This document shows, one piece after another, positions 1-9,732 of a DNA stretch of 15,015 nucleotides. Position 1 is the first letter of the stretch. Every line of letters begins with the position of its first letter. Below the pieces are notes generated by a model. The model was not told where the DNA came from and searched no databases. It worked only from the letters and a program-made list of their open reading frames with translations. The position numbers were made by a program, and so were the translations under genes. This DNA comes from Desulfovibrio sp. (GTDB taxonomy: Bacteria > Desulfobacterota > Desulfovibrionia > Desulfovibrionales > Desulfovibrionaceae), in assembly GCA_022837365.1 (NCBI GenBank), contig JALHHV010000018.1:9578-24592 (forward strand), read 5' to 3'.

Positions 1-38
1 TTATGGAGAGCCAACCGCTCGCCACCCCCAACACCCTC

Positions 39-43
39 AGGAG
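39..43 (+). promoter_or_regulatory. purL ribosome binding site
   Basis: AGGAG lies six bases before the ATG at 50 and fixes that start. The 49 bases ahead of purL contain no other recognisable feature; any promoter must lie further upstream, outside the window. Confidence 0.8.
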
Positions 44-49
44 TCAGTC

Positions 50-3000
50 ATGCTTCGGCGCATAGAAGTCGGGCTTCGGCCGCAGGTCACCGATACCGTG
101 GGCCGCAACGTCGCCGCCAAGATCCGGGCCTCGCTGGGCCTGAACGTGGAATCCGTGCGCCTGGTCAGGGTGTTCACCGTGGATGGTCTTTCCGGGGACG
201 CGCTGGCGCGCATGGTGGCGCAGGGCGTGCTGCACGACCCCGTGTTGCAGGACGCCGCGCTGGACCTGCTGCCCGCGCCGCAAGGCGCGGCCTCGGCGGA
301 CTGGGTGCTGGAAGTGGGCTTTCGCCCCGGCGTCACCGACAACGAGGGCCGCACCGCGCGCGACACCCTGGCCCTGGTGCTGGACGCCGACCGCCGGTCC
401 ATCGCCGTATACACCTCGGCCCAGTACCACGTGACCTGCGCGCCGGACGCGCCCCTTTCCCGCGCGGACATGGAACACATCGCCCGCGACCTGCTGGCCA
501 ACGAACTCATCCAGCGTTTCATGCTGAAAAGCCGCGACGAATGGGCCGCCGAACCCGGCTTCGCCCCGCAGGCCGCGCAGGTGACAGGGGCGTCCAGCGA
601 CGAGGTGGCCGTCATCCCGCTGTCCACCATGGACGACGCGGCCATGCTGGCCTTCAGCCGCGAGAACACCCTGGCCCTGAGCCTGGAAGAACTCCACGCC
701 ATCCGCGCCTACTACGCGGACCCCGCCGTGCGCGCCGACCGCGCCGCCATGGGCCTGCCCGCCGACCCCACCGACGCGGAAATCGAAGTGCTGGCCCAGA
801 CCTGGTCCGAGCACTGCAAGCACAAGATATTTTCCGCCCGCATCGACTACGAAAACCGCGAAACCGGCCGCCGCGAGGTGGTGGACAGCCTGTACAGGAC
901 GTACATCCAGGGTTCCACCAAGGCCATCCGGCAGCGCCTTGGCGAACGCGACTTCTGCCGCTCGGTGTTCAAGGACAACGCCGGGGTCATCGCCTTCAAC
1001 GACACCCACGACGTGTGCATCAAGGTGGAGACCCACAACAGCCCTTCGGCGCTGGACCCCTACGGCGGCGCGCTGACCGGCATCGTGGGCGTGAACCGCG
1101 ACCCCATGGGCACCGGCCTTGGCGCGGAACTGCTGTGCAACACCGACGTGTTCTGCTTCGCCTCGCCGTTCCGCGAGGGCGAACTGCCCCCCCGCCTGCT
1201 GCACCCGCGCCGGGTCATGGAAGGCGTGCGCGAAGGCGTGGAGCACGGCGGCAACAAGTCGGGCATCCCCACCGTCAACGGCTCCATTGTGTTCGACGAA
1301 CGCTACCTCGGCAAGCCGCTGGTGTACTGCGGCACCGTGGGCATGCTGCCGAAGGAAATCCACGGCCGCCCCGGCTGGTACAAGAAGGCCATGCCCGGCG
1401 ACGTCATCGTCATGGCGGGCGGGCGCATCGGCAAGGACGGCATCCACGGGGCCACCTTCTCGTCCGAAGAACTGCACGAAGGCTCCCCGGCCACGGCGGT
1501 GCAGATCGGCGACCCCATCACCCAGCGCAAGATGTACGACTGCATCATGCGCGCCCGCGACATGGGCCTGTACAACGCCATCACCGACAACGGCGCGGGC
1601 GGCCTGTCCTCGTCCGTGGGCGAGATGGCGCAGGACACCGGCGGCTGCCGCCTGGACCTTTCGCGCGCCCCGCTCAAGTACGACGGTCTGCGCCCGTGGG
1701 AAATCCTGCTGTCCGAGGCGCAGGAACGCATGACCCTGGCCGTGCCGCCGGACAGGCTGGACGCCTTCCTGGCCCTGGCGAAGGAAATGGACGTGGAGAT
1801 CACCCCGCTGGGCGAGTTCACCGAGTCGGGCCGCTTCCACGTGGTCTACGGCGACCGGCAGGTGGCCTGCCTGGACATGGACTTCCTGCATGACGGCGTG
1901 CCCCAGATGCGGCTTTCCGCCGTGTGGGAACGCCCGGACTTCGCCCCCGCCTGCGAATGCCGTCTGGACCCGGCCCCCGCCGAGCAGGGGCCGCTGCTGC
2001 ACGCCATGCTGGGCCGCCTGAACATTTGCAGCAAGGAATACCTGATCCGCCAGTACGACCACGAGGTGAAGGGCGGCAGCGTGGTGAAGCCCCTCGTCGG
2101 CGTGAAACGCGACGGCCCGGCCGACGCCGCCGTGGTGCGCCCCCTGCTGGGCAGCGAGGCGGGCATCGTGCTCTCGCACGGCATCTGCCCCAAGTTCAGC
2201 GACTACGACACCTACTGGATGATGGCCAACGCCATCGACGAGGCGGTGCGCAACGCCGTGGCCGTGGGCGGCACTTCTGCTGGTGCGACCCGGTGCAGTC
2301 GGAAAAGACCCCCGACGGCCACTACAAGCTGGCCCAGCTGGTGCGCGCCAACCAGGCCCTGGCCCACTTCTGCCTTGCCTACGGGGTGCCCTGCGTCTCC
2401 GGCAAGGACTCCATGAAGAACGACTACTTCGGCGGCGGGGTCAAGATATCCATCCCGCCCACGGTGCTGTACTCGGTGCTGGGCGTCATGGACGACGTGA
2501 ACCGGGCCGTCACCTCCGACTTCAAGCAGCCGGGCGACAAGGTGTACCTGCTGGGCGACACCTTCCGCGAACTGGGCGGCAGCGAGATAGCCGACCAGTT
2601 GAACACCGTGGGCGCGCAGGTGCCCCAGGTGGACGCCCTGTCGGCCATGGCCCGCTACCGTGCCCTGCACGGGGCCATCAACGCGGGGCTGGTCACCGCC
2701 TGCCACGACCTGTCCGACGGCGGCCTTGCCGTGGCCCTGGCCGAAATGGCCGTGGGCGGACGGCTGGGCGCGCGGTGCGACATCGCCGCCGTGCCTGTCG
2801 TGCCAGGTGCGGCAGACGCGGCAGACGCGGGCGACATGACCGCCGCCGAAGTGCTGTACTCCGAATCGGCCAGCCGCCTGCTGGTCACCGTGAAGCCGGA
2901 GAACGCCGCCGCCTTCGAGGCGCGCTTCGCCGGGTCCGCCTGCGCCTGCATCGGCGAGGTGACGGCGGACGCCGTCCTGACGGTCACCGCCCAGGGCGCG

Positions 3001-3063
3001 CCCGTGCTGGCCGAGGACGTGGAAGGGCTGGCCCGCTCGTTCAAGGCCACCTTCGACTGGTAG
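50..3063 (+). CDS. purL: Phosphoribosylformylglycinamidine synthase, PurS-PurL fusion type, frameshifted
   Basis: FGAM synthase converts FGAR, ATP and glutamine-derived ammonia to FGAM, the fourth step of purine synthesis, in the cytoplasm. The first ~170 residues look like two PurS-like halves (both contain a GxRPxVTD-type segment). The synthetase core follows, with SEHCKHK at about residue 253, then the segments KVETHNSP, GGNKSGIPTVNG and DGIHGATF, and after the break SGKDSMK and CHDLSDGG. There is no C-terminal glutaminase domain, so a separate PurQ is expected. The reading frame starting at 50 stays coherent to about 2271 (NAVAVGG); homology then resumes in another frame at about 2272 (FCWCDPVQSEK) and runs to the TAG at 3061. 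The segment expected between these, of the type PDxIAxLDN, is missing. This looks like a gap of roughly 9-10 codons plus one base. As written, translation would stop at 2416. Family assignment is certain; whether the lesion is biological is not. Confidence 0.93.
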
Positions 3064-3113
3064 CCGGGGACCGCCTCTGAGACACAACAAGCCGGAAACA
3101 CATGCATAACGCC

Positions 3114-3150
3114 ACGGGGCGGGCCGCACGGCCCGCCCCGTTTCCTTTTT
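3114..3150 (+). terminator. Intrinsic terminator after purL
   Basis: The 12-base arm ACGGGGCGGGCC (3114-3125) pairs perfectly with GGCCCGCCCCGT (3130-3141) across a GCAC loop, and TTCCTTTTT follows. This is a textbook rho-independent terminator. It separates purL from the histidine kinase gene and argues against any kinase start upstream of it. Confidence 0.92.
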
Positions 3151-3275
3151 CCCGCGGCATCACCGGGCGGTTCCGGCATGATTTGGTGTGGCGCATGGCA
3201 AAAAAGCATGCCATGATCGCCGCAGGTTCCAGCGGCCGCAGCCCGGCCGGAAAGCCGTTCGCGCCCGGAGTCGCC

Positions 3276-6200
3276 ATGCGGCCGCACATGTTCTCCATCC
3301 GCGTCACCCTGGTCTGGATCGCCCTGCTGGCGGCCCTGCCCTCGTTCGGCGTCATCCTGTACGATTCCCACCGCCTCGCCGCGCAACTACAGGCCGAGGC
3401 GGAGGCGTCGGTCACCCGCGCGGCCAGCAGCATCGCCGCGTTGCAGGCCCGCGTGGCCGACGGCGCGCGCCAGACCCTGACCATCCTGTCCGCCCTGCCC
3501 GACGTGCGGCGGCTGGATCCGGCCGCCTGCGAGGCCGTGTTCCGGAAGGTGCTGGCCGAAGACACCGCCCTGCTGAACCTGCTGGCCCTGGACGCCAACG
3601 GCGACCTCGTGGCCTCCGGCCGCCAGACCGTTCCCGTCCCCGGCCCCGGCCAGGCCCCGTTCAACCTTTCGGATCGCATGTATTTCCGCACGGCGGTGCG
3701 CGACAAGCGCTTCACCAGCGGCGAATATGTGGTGGCGCGCACCCTGCAAGAGGCCACCTTCCACTTCGCGCTGCCCCTGGCCGACCCCGTCGGGCGCATC
3801 TACGGCGTGCTGGCCGCGCCGGTGCGCCTCGACCACTACGACGAACTGTTCGACAAGCTGAACCTGCCGCCGGGCTCCATACTCAGCCTGTCCGACCATC
3901 GCGGCATCCGCCTGTCGTTTCACCCCAAAAACGACGCCAACCCCGTGGGCCGCCCCATCCTTGCCGGGGTGTGGGACGCCCTGCGCGCCATGTCCGACCA
4001 GGGGCTGTTCACGCGCGAGGGGGCCGACGGCACCATGCGCCTGTACGGGTTCTCGCGCCTGCGCCTGTACCCGGAGTCCGATCCGTACGTAAGCGTCATC
4101 GTGGGCATTCCCGAAGACGGCATGCTGGCCCCGGTGCGCGCCGCGCGCAACCGCGCGCTGGCGCTGCTGGGCGGGGCCATGGCCGTGACCCTGGCCGTGG
4201 CCTGGCTGGCGGGCGGACGGCTGGTGGCCCGGCCCCTTTCGCACATCGCGGCCACCGCCACCCGCATAGGCGAAGGCCAGCTGGGCGCGCGCACCGGCGT
4301 CGGCCACGACATGGGCGAGATCGGCCAACTGGCCTTCAGCGTGGACACCATGGCCTCCATCCTCACCAGCCGCCTGCGCGAGCGCGAGGCATTCACCGCC
4401 GAACTGCGCGACAACGAGGCCCGCTACCGCGCGGTGTTCGACAACGCCATGGACGCCATCCTGCTGGCCGACGCGGACACCGGCATCATCATGGACGCCA
4501 ACCGGGCGGCCTTGCAGGTGTTCGGCTATGCCCGCGATGAACTGGTGGGCATGCACCAGCGCCAACTGCATCCGGAGCGGATGCACCGGAGCGGCTTCGG
4601 CGGACGCTTCGAAACCCTGAAAAACCACCCCCTGGAACTGCCCGTGGAAATGCCCATGCGCACCCGCGACGGCCAGGAGCGCGACATGCTGGTCAAGGCC
4701 CGGGTGCTGCGCGTGGGCGACCGCGATGTGGCCGTGGGCATGTTCCACGACATCACCGAGCGCAGGCAGTCGGAACAGCAACTGCGCGAGGTGGAGGCCC
4801 GCTTCCGTTCCATCGTCGAGGGCGCGCCCCTGGGCGTGCTGCTGCTCGCCCTGGACCAGGCCGAGCACCTGCGCATCGAGGCGGTGAACCCCACGGCCGA
4901 CGAGGCGTTGCACATCACCGTCCGGGGCATGCTGGGGCGGCGGCTGACCGAGGCCCTGCCCGGCATCGCCGCCACCAACCTGCCCACCATCTTCGGCGGC
5001 ATCGCCATCAAGGGCGGGGCGTTCAGCGTGTCCGCCCATGCCAGCGCCGGGTGGCTGCCCGCCGGATGGTCCTTTGCCGACCTGTGGGTGTTCCGCACCG
5101 GCAGCCGCCAGATCGCGGTGATGTTCGCCGACGTCACCCGGCGCACCCGCGCCGAGGACGAACTGCGCCAGGCCAAGGAGGCGGCGGAAAAGGCCAACCG
5201 CTCCAAGTCGGAATTCATCGCGGTCATGAGCCACGAGGTGCGCACCCCCATCAACGGGGTCATGGGCATGCTGCAACTCCTGCGCGGCACCCACCTTTCC
5301 GGCGAGCAGGAAGACTGCGTGGACACGGCCCTGGGCGCCAGCCGCAACCTGCTGCGCATCCTCGACGACATCCTGGACATCTCGCGCATGGAGGCGGGCG
5401 CGCTGCCGCTGGTGGAGGAATCGTTCTCCATGGCCGAGGTCACCGAACCCATGCGCGCCATGCTGGCGCACCAGGCCAGGGCCAAGGGGCTGGCCTTCGA
5501 GGCGGAGACGGACCCGGACCTGCCGCAGGTGCTCACGGGCGATGCCGGGCGCATCCGCCAGGTGCTGGTGAACCTGGTGTCCAATGCCGTCAAGTGCACC
5601 GAGGCGGGCGGGGTGCGGGTGGAGATATACCCGCTGCCGCGCTGCGGCCGGGCGGACCGGACGAGCATCCACATGGCGGTCATCGACACGGGCACGGGCC
5701 TGCAACCGGAACTGCTGCGCACCCTGTTCGACAGCTACGCCACGGGCGGCGCGGCTGCGGCGCGCCCCGCCGGGACGGGCCTGGGCCTGGCCATCGTGCG
5801 GCGGCTCACCCTGCTCATGGGCGGCACCATCTGCGTATCCACCGCCCCCGGCGAGGGCACCGAATTCCACATCACCCTGCCCCTGCGCACCGAAGAGGCG
5901 CAGGCCGCGCGCCGGGCCGCCCCCCGGCCCCCGGCCGCGCAGGCCGCCCCTCACGCATCCCGGACCGGCGAAGGTCCCACGCCATCGGGCGACGGCGCGT
6001 CCAGCGCACCCCGGACCGGCGGAGCCGCCCCGCGCGTACTGGTGGTGGACGACGACGAAGTGAACCTGATGACCGCGCAACGGCTGCTGGCGCGGCTGGG
6101 CTACACGGCCGACCGGGCCATGTCGGGCAGGCAGGCCCTGGAAATGCTGGACCGCGCCCGCTACGACGCCGTGCTCATGGACATCCAGATGCCCGACATG

Positions 6201-6437
6201 GACGGCATGGAGGCCACCCGGCACATCCGCATGCGCGAGGCCGTGCCCCCCGGCGCCACCCCGCCGTGGGTGCCGGTGGTGGCCCTGACCGCCCACGCCA
6301 TGCGGGGCGACCGCGAACGGTTCCTGGCGGCGGGCATGAACGACTACCTGGCCAAGCCCATCGAAATCGACCAGTTGGACGCCCGGCTGCGCGCCCAATT
6401 GCGAGACCAGTCACAGGTCCGATTACGCCCCGCCTGA
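3276..6437 (+). CDS. Hybrid sensor histidine kinase (periplasmic sensor, HAMP, 2 PAS, HisKA, HATPase, REC)
   Basis: A membrane-bound two-component hybrid kinase of 1053 residues. I chose the ATG at 3276 because GGAG (3267-3270) sits five bases upstream; the in-frame ATG at 3102 lies before the purL terminator. Domains by rough residue: TM1 8-27; a periplasmic dCache-like sensor ~30-285; TM2 ~290-312; HAMP ~313-370; PAS1 ~380-495; a more divergent PAS2 ~500-620; HisKA with SHEVRTP (His653); HATPase_c ~755-875 with the N-box NLVSNAVKCTE, G1 DTGTG, G2 GTGLGLAIV and G3 GEGTEF; a proline/alanine-rich linker; and a receiver domain ~922-1043 with VVDDDE, phospho-acceptor Asp969 (VLMDIQMPDMDG) and the late Lys of LAKP. 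All catalytic residues are present. The N-box has Cys where Phe is usual. No partner response regulator or Hpt gene is adjacent, so the target and ligand are unknown. Confidence 0.93.
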   Translation: MRPHMFSIRVTLVWIALLAALPSFGVILYDSHRLAAQLQAEAEASVTRAASSIAALQARVADGARQTLTILSALPDVRRLDPAACEAVFRKVLAEDTALLNLLALDANGDLVASGRQTVPVPGPGQAPFNLSDRMYFRTAVRDKRFTSGEYVVARTLQEATFHFALPLADPVGRIYGVLAAPVRLDHYDELFDKLNLPPGSILSLSDHRGIRLSFHPKNDANPVGRPILAGVWDALRAMSDQGLFTREGADGTMRLYGFSRLRLYPESDPYVSVIVGIPEDGMLAPVRAARNRALALLGGAMAVTLAVAWLAGGRLVARPLSHIAATATRIGEGQLGARTGVGHDMGEIGQLAFSVDTMASILTSRLREREAFTAELRDNEARYRAVFDNAMDAILLADADTGIIMDANRAALQVFGYARDELVGMHQRQLHPERMHRSGFGGRFETLKNHPLELPVEMPMRTRDGQERDMLVKARVLRVGDRDVAVGMFHDITERRQSEQQLREVEARFRSIVEGAPLGVLLLALDQAEHLRIEAVNPTADEALHITVRGMLGRRLTEALPGIAATNLPTIFGGIAIKGGAFSVSAHASAGWLPAGWSFADLWVFRTGSRQIAVMFADVTRRTRAEDELRQAKEAAEKANRSKSEFIAVMSHEVRTPINGVMGMLQLLRGTHLSGEQEDCVDTALGASRNLLRILDDILDISRMEAGALPLVEESFSMAEVTEPMRAMLAHQARAKGLAFEAETDPDLPQVLTGDAGRIRQVLVNLVSNAVKCTEAGGVRVEIYPLPRCGRADRTSIHMAVIDTGTGLQPELLRTLFDSYATGGAAAARPAGTGLGLAIVRRLTLLMGGTICVSTAPGEGTEFHITLPLRTEEAQAARRAAPRPPAAQAAPHASRTGEGPTPSGDGASSAPRTGGAAPRVLVVDDDEVNLMTAQRLLARLGYTADRAMSGRQALEMLDRARYDAVLMDIQMPDMDGMEATRHIRMREAVPPGATPPWVPVVALTAHAMRGDRERFLAAGMNDYLAKPIEIDQLDARLRAQLRDQSQVRLRPA

Positions 6438-6796
6438 CGTGTCATGTCACGCCAAGCATAATCCAACTGTGCGCACAACCTGCATTTTTCCCCGTCCCCG
6501 CTTGACGCAACCCCTGCCCTTGGGTACAGCGAAAACAAACAAGAACGGCGTCATACCGGGTCTTGTCGGCACGCTGCGGGGCATGGCCTGAAGTCGGGCA
6601 CGGCCTGCCCCCATGCCGCGGCGCGGCGCCATCCGCGCGCGGCGGCGCCGCGCGCCGGCCACCCATTGGCATACCGCCCCGAAGCACGGGGCGGGCTTCC
6701 TGTGCGTCCGCGCGCAGGAGGTGGTGAAGTTCCACAGAAGCGGGAAGTGGCGCGGGCTCCCTGCGCGCCCGCCCACAGGACAAACCGGGGGGTCGC
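6438..6796. other. 359-nt non-coding region: dcrA promoter and structured leader
   Basis: No credible gene was found on either strand. The stretch holds a candidate sigma70 promoter (6502-6530) and then a series of strong hairpins: GGCATGG/CCATGCC (6580-6586 with 6611-6617) enclosing GGGCA/TGCCC (6596-6610); a 10-bp perfect stem GCGCGGCGCC/GGCGCCGCGC (6621-6630 with 6644-6653); and CCGCCCC/GGGGCGG (6674-6694). None is followed by a T tract. A GGAGG at 6718-6722 is followed by no convincing reading frame. No clear terminator for the upstream kinase gene is visible. Confidence 0.6.
6502..6530 (+). promoter_or_regulatory. Candidate sigma70 promoter for dcrA
   Basis: TTGACG (6502-6507) is separated by exactly 17 bases from TACAGC (6525-6530). 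The -35 box matches 5 of 6 consensus bases; the -10 box matches only 3 of 6. Transcription would begin near 6537, giving a leader of about 260 nt before dcrA. This is inference from motif and position only. Confidence 0.42.
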
Positions 6797-8818
6797 ATGC
6801 TGTTCACCCGTTCGCTGGGCGCCAAGGTGCAAATGCTCGTCGTGGGCACCGCGGTCATGGTCTTCGCGGCGTTGTTCCTCGCAAACTCCTACTGGCAACG
6901 GGAAACCACCCTCCACCTCATCCACGACTCCTCCGCCCGCACCGCCCAGATCCTGCTCGAGGCCATCAACGACCCCATGTCCAAGGGCAACGACGAAGGC
7001 ACCGGGGAAAAGTTCAACGCCATCGCCGCGCGCTATCCCGCGGTCAGCGTGCACCTCACCGACTTCCGGGGCTCCGTCACCTACTCCACCAGGCACGAGG
7101 CCGTGCGCAAGCCCATGAAGGACGTGGTGCGCGACCCGCGCTTCGCCGCGCTGTTCGACGCCGCGCTGCAAACGCAGGTGGACGACGGCCAGTTGCTGGA
7201 ACTGGGCGGCACCCCCTACTACACCGAGTTCAAGACCATCCCAAACGCGCCGGAATGCCACCACTGCCACGGCGCCAGCCAGCCCATCCTGGGGGCCATG
7301 GTCATGCTTCAGGACATCTCGGCCGACGCGGCCCTGCTGCGCACGCGCCAGTGGCAGGGCGGCGGGCTTTCGCTGGCGGGCATGCTGGCGCTTACCGCCG
7401 TGCTCTCGCTGTTCATGCGCCGGGCCGTGGTGGGCCGGGTGCGCACCATCGCGCGGGTGAGCAGCGAGATAGAGCGCGGCAACTACGCCGTGTCCTTCAC
7501 CGACGAATCCGGCGACGAGTTGGGCGTGCTGTCCGCCAACCTGGCGGCCATGGTGTCCACCATCCGCAACCAGCTGGAATACAACAAATCCGTATTGGGC
7601 GGCATCATCGTGCCGCTGGCGGTGATGGACAAGGCGGGACGCATCGAGTTCGCCAACCAGCCCATGTGCGCCATCCTGGGTTCATCGTGCAAGGACCTGA
7701 TGGGGCTTTCGCTGCGCGAGGTGCTGGAAAAGGGAGGGACCGACTGTTCCCTGCAATGCGACCCGGTGGCCCAGGTGCTGTCCACGGGCACCAGCACCAG
7801 CGGCATGCTGCGCTTCGTGCGCCGGGACGGGGTGGCCTTTCCCCTGCATTACGAGGCGTCGCCCCTGCGCGACACCGACGGCAAGGCCGTGGGGGCCATC
7901 GCCGTGATGATCGACCTGACCCAGGAGGAGGAGGACAAGGTCCGCATCGAAACCCAGCGCCGCAACCTGCTGGAGGTGGCCGAAGAGGTGACCGGGGTGG
8001 CCCGCGCCCTGTCCGACGCGGCCGGAGAGCTTTCCGTGCGCATGGGCGAACTGGCCCGCAACGTGGTGGAATCCACCGACGAGACGGCCCAGGTGGCCAC
8101 GGCCATGGACGAGATGAACGCCACGGTCATGGAGGTGACCCGCAACGCTTCGGCCACGGCCGAGGCGGCGGACCTGGCCAACCACGAGGCGCAGCAGGGC
8201 GGGGCGGAGATGCAGGCCACCGTGTCCGAAACCCGCCAGGTGGCCGAACGGGCCGCCGGGCTTGCCGCGTCGCTCAACGACCTGGCGGCGCGGGCCGACA
8301 ACATCGGCCGGGTCATCGACGTGATCAACGAAATCGCGGACCAGACCAACCTGCTGGCGCTGAACGCGGCCATCGAGGCGGCCAGGGCCGGTGACGCCGG
8401 GCGCGGCTTTGCCGTGGTGGCCGACGAGGTGCGCAAGCTGGCCGAAAAGACCATGACCGCCACCAAGGAAGTGGAGCGCGCCATCGAGGACATCCAGGCG
8501 GGCACGGCCCAGGCTGTGGACGAAATGACCCGCACGCGCGGCCAGGTGGAGACCACGGCGGACAAGGCCGAGGGCACCGGCGAGGCGCTGGGGCGCATCG
8601 TGCGGCGCGCCGTGAGCATTGCCGACATGGTGCGCAACATCGCCACCGCGTCGGAACAGCAGTCGGCCACCAGCGACGAGATCAACCGCAACGTCACGCG
8701 CATCAACGACCTGTCGCGCGACATCGCCGACCGCATCCGCACCGCCGAGGCGTCCATCCACGAGGTGTCCGGCATGGCCCAGCGGCTGGGGCAGCTGGTG
8801 GAGCGCTTCCGCCAGTAG
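6797..8818 (+). CDS. dcrA: Methyl-accepting chemotaxis protein with periplasmic c-type heme motif (DcrA-like)
   Basis: An inner-membrane chemoreceptor of 673 residues. Order of parts: TM1 ~12-31; a periplasmic domain ~33-187 of the Tll0287-like/DUF3365 type carrying CHHCH (Cys154, Cys157, His158), the CxxCH signature for covalent heme c; TM2 ~189-208; HAMP ~208-262; a PAS domain ~268-380; and a cytoplasmic MCP signalling domain ~400-670 with the conserved hairpin tip [23 protein letters not shown] near residue 510. DcrA of Desulfovibrio vulgaris is a c-heme chemoreceptor of nearly the same length, reported to sense oxygen or redox state, and I recall it lying beside rbo; motif, size and neighbours agree with that. 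Output should pass through CheW/CheA to the flagellar motor. The Shine-Dalgarno before the ATG is only a G-run, so the start is less certain than the identity. Confidence 0.88.
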   Translation: MLFTRSLGAKVQMLVVGTAVMVFAALFLANSYWQRETTLHLIHDSSARTAQILLEAINDPMSKGNDEGTGEKFNAIAARYPAVSVHLTDFRGSVTYSTRHEAVRKPMKDVVRDPRFAALFDAALQTQVDDGQLLELGGTPYYTEFKTIPNAPECHHCHGASQPILGAMVMLQDISADAALLRTRQWQGGGLSLAGMLALTAVLSLFMRRAVVGRVRTIARVSSEIERGNYAVSFTDESGDELGVLSANLAAMVSTIRNQLEYNKSVLGGIIVPLAVMDKAGRIEFANQPMCAILGSSCKDLMGLSLREVLEKGGTDCSLQCDPVAQVLSTGTSTSGMLRFVRRDGVAFPLHYEASPLRDTDGKAVGAIAVMIDLTQEEEDKVRIETQRRNLLEVAEEVTGVARALSDAAGELSVRMGELARNVVESTDETAQVATAMDEMNATVMEVTRNASATAEAADLANHEAQQGGAEMQATVSETRQVAERAAGLAASLNDLAARADNIGRVIDVINEIADQTNLLALNAAIEAARAGDAGRGFAVVADEVRKLAEKTMTATKEVERAIEDIQAGTAQAVDEMTRTRGQVETTADKAEGTGEALGRIVRRAVSIADMVRNIATASEQQSATSDEINRNVTRINDLSRDIADRIRTAEASIHEVSGMAQRLGQLVERFRQ

Positions 8819-8828
8819 GGCCCTGCCA

Positions 8829-8854
8829 CCGGGGGGAGGGTGCCCCCGGAATTT
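8829..8854 (+). terminator. Possible weak terminator after dcrA
   Basis: CCGGGGG (8829-8835) pairs with CCCCCGG (8843-8849), and AATTT follows. The stem is 7 bp and the T run is short, so termination may be partial. Its position just after the dcrA stop and before the rbo promoter fits. Confidence 0.45.
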
Positions 8855-8887
8855 CGCGCAATCTTTCCGTCGGTTCGCGGAGAATGA

Positions 8888-8916
8888 TTGAACAGTCCAC
8901 CGACCTGATGTATAGG
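8888..8916 (+). promoter_or_regulatory. Candidate sigma70 promoter for rbo-rub
   Basis: TTGAAC (8888-8893), a 17-base spacer, then TATAGG (8911-8916). Each box matches 4 of 6 consensus bases at the ideal spacing. The predicted start near 8923 gives rbo a leader of about 170 nt. That leader contains CCTCCG/CGGAGG (8935-8940 with 8977-8982) enclosing CCCGC/GCGGG (8954-8966). No PerR- or Fur-like palindrome was recognised. Confidence 0.55.
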
Positions 8917-9079
8917 TGGCAGTACCGCATGTTCCCTCCGCCCCATCGAACGACCCGCCCGGCGGGCTCCCCGGAACGGAGGACGCGCGGGAGCAACGAG
9001 ACACACTGGCCCGCCACCGGCGCGGGCGACCGGCGCCGCACGAACATCACACGGCCGATACAGGCCCAAAAGGTCCTTC

Positions 9080-9086
9080 AAGGAGG
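9080..9086 (+). promoter_or_regulatory. rbo ribosome binding site deciding a GTG start
   Basis: AAGGAGG lies six bases before GTG 9093. That start gives a protein beginning [10 protein letters not shown], matching the MPN... start of known desulfoferrodoxins. The ATG at 9102 is further from the site and would remove the first three residues. Confidence 0.85.
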
Positions 9087-9092
9087 CATTCC

Positions 9093-9467
9093 GTGCCGAA
9101 CATGCTCGAAGTCTACAAATGTATTCACTGTGGCAACATCGTCGAAGTGCTGCACGGCGGCGGCAGCGAACTGGTCTGCTGCGGCGAGCCCATGAAGTTC
9201 ATGAAGGAAGGCACCAGCGACGGGGCCAAGGAAAAGCACGTGCCGGTCATCGAAAAGACCGCCACCGGCTACAAGGTGAAGGTCGGCTCCGTGGCCCACC
9301 CCATGGAGGAAACCCACTGGATCGAGTGGATCGAACTCATCGCCGACGGCCGCAGCTACACCAGGTTCCTGAAGCCCGGAGACGCCCCCGAGGCCGAATT
9401 CTGCATCCAGGCCACCGAAGTGACCGCCCGCGAATACTGCAACCTGCACGGGCACTGGAAGGCGTAA
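9093..9467 (+). CDS. rbo: Desulfoferrodoxin (superoxide reductase)
   Basis: A 124-residue cytoplasmic two-iron protein that reduces superoxide to hydrogen peroxide without making O2. Numbered from the GTG start, centre I (desulforedoxin-like FeCys4) has Cys10, Cys13, Cys29 and Cys30. Centre II, the catalytic site, has His49, His69, His75, Cys116 and His119. Glu47 and Lys48, the EKH motif residues known to assist catalysis, are present. Every ligand is intact and the length is typical of class I (2Fe) enzymes. rub follows 106 nt downstream in the same direction, consistent with an rbo-rub transcript. The name dfx is also used for this gene. Confidence 0.97.
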
Positions 9468-9573
9468 CCCCGCCCCGGATGTCCCCCCAGGAGCCCCCCA
9501 GGCGGGCGACCGCCCCTGCCCCAACCGGCGGCGTCAGGCCGCCATGCAACCACCCGACAACGAGGACCGAATC

Positions 9574-9732
9574 ATGAAGAAGTACGTCTGCACCGTCTGC
9601 GGCTACGAGTACGATCCCGCCGAAGGCGACCCCGACAACGGCGTGAAGCCCGGCACCGCCTTCGAAGACGTGCCCGCCGACTGGGTGTGCCCCATCTGCG
9701 GCGCGCCCAAGTCCGAATTCGAACCCGCCTAG
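9574..9732 (+). CDS. rub: Rubredoxin
   Basis: A 52-residue FeCys4 electron carrier. The two CxxC pairs are Cys6/Cys9 (CTVCGY) and Cys39/Cys42 (CPICGAP), with the usual DWVCP segment. I chose ATG 9574 because MKKYVC is the classic rubredoxin N-terminus and GAGGA lies at 9562-9566; an in-frame ATG at 9544 would add ten atypical residues. It lies between the superoxide reductase and the rubredoxin:oxygen oxidoreductase genes and is the expected direct electron donor to Roo and probably also to Rbo. No sign of damage. Confidence 0.97.

Noticed and set aside
44..2179. Long minus-strand open frame opposite purL (711 codons)
   Set aside because: It is a GC-rich shadow of purL: composition is dominated by His, Ala, Gly, Val and Gln, with no recognisable domain, and the plus strand has clear PurL homology.
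2262..2285. Programmed ribosomal frameshift in purL
   Set aside because: There is no slippery heptamer at the junction, and conserved residues are physically missing, which frameshifting alone cannot explain.
3102..3275. N-terminal extension of the kinase from ATG 3102
   Set aside because: That ATG precedes the purL terminator hairpin and lacks a ribosome site, while ATG 3276 has GGAG and leads straight into the first membrane helix.
3387..6398. Minus-strand open frame of about 1000 codons opposite the hybrid kinase
   Set aside because: It is antisense to a gene with every kinase and receiver motif intact; its composition is low-complexity and no ribosome site or domain is apparent.
6442..6858. 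Small minus-strand frames in the gap before dcrA
   Set aside because: They are arginine/alanine/proline-rich and typical of random GC-rich frames, they run into the dcrA start region, and they lack ribosome sites.
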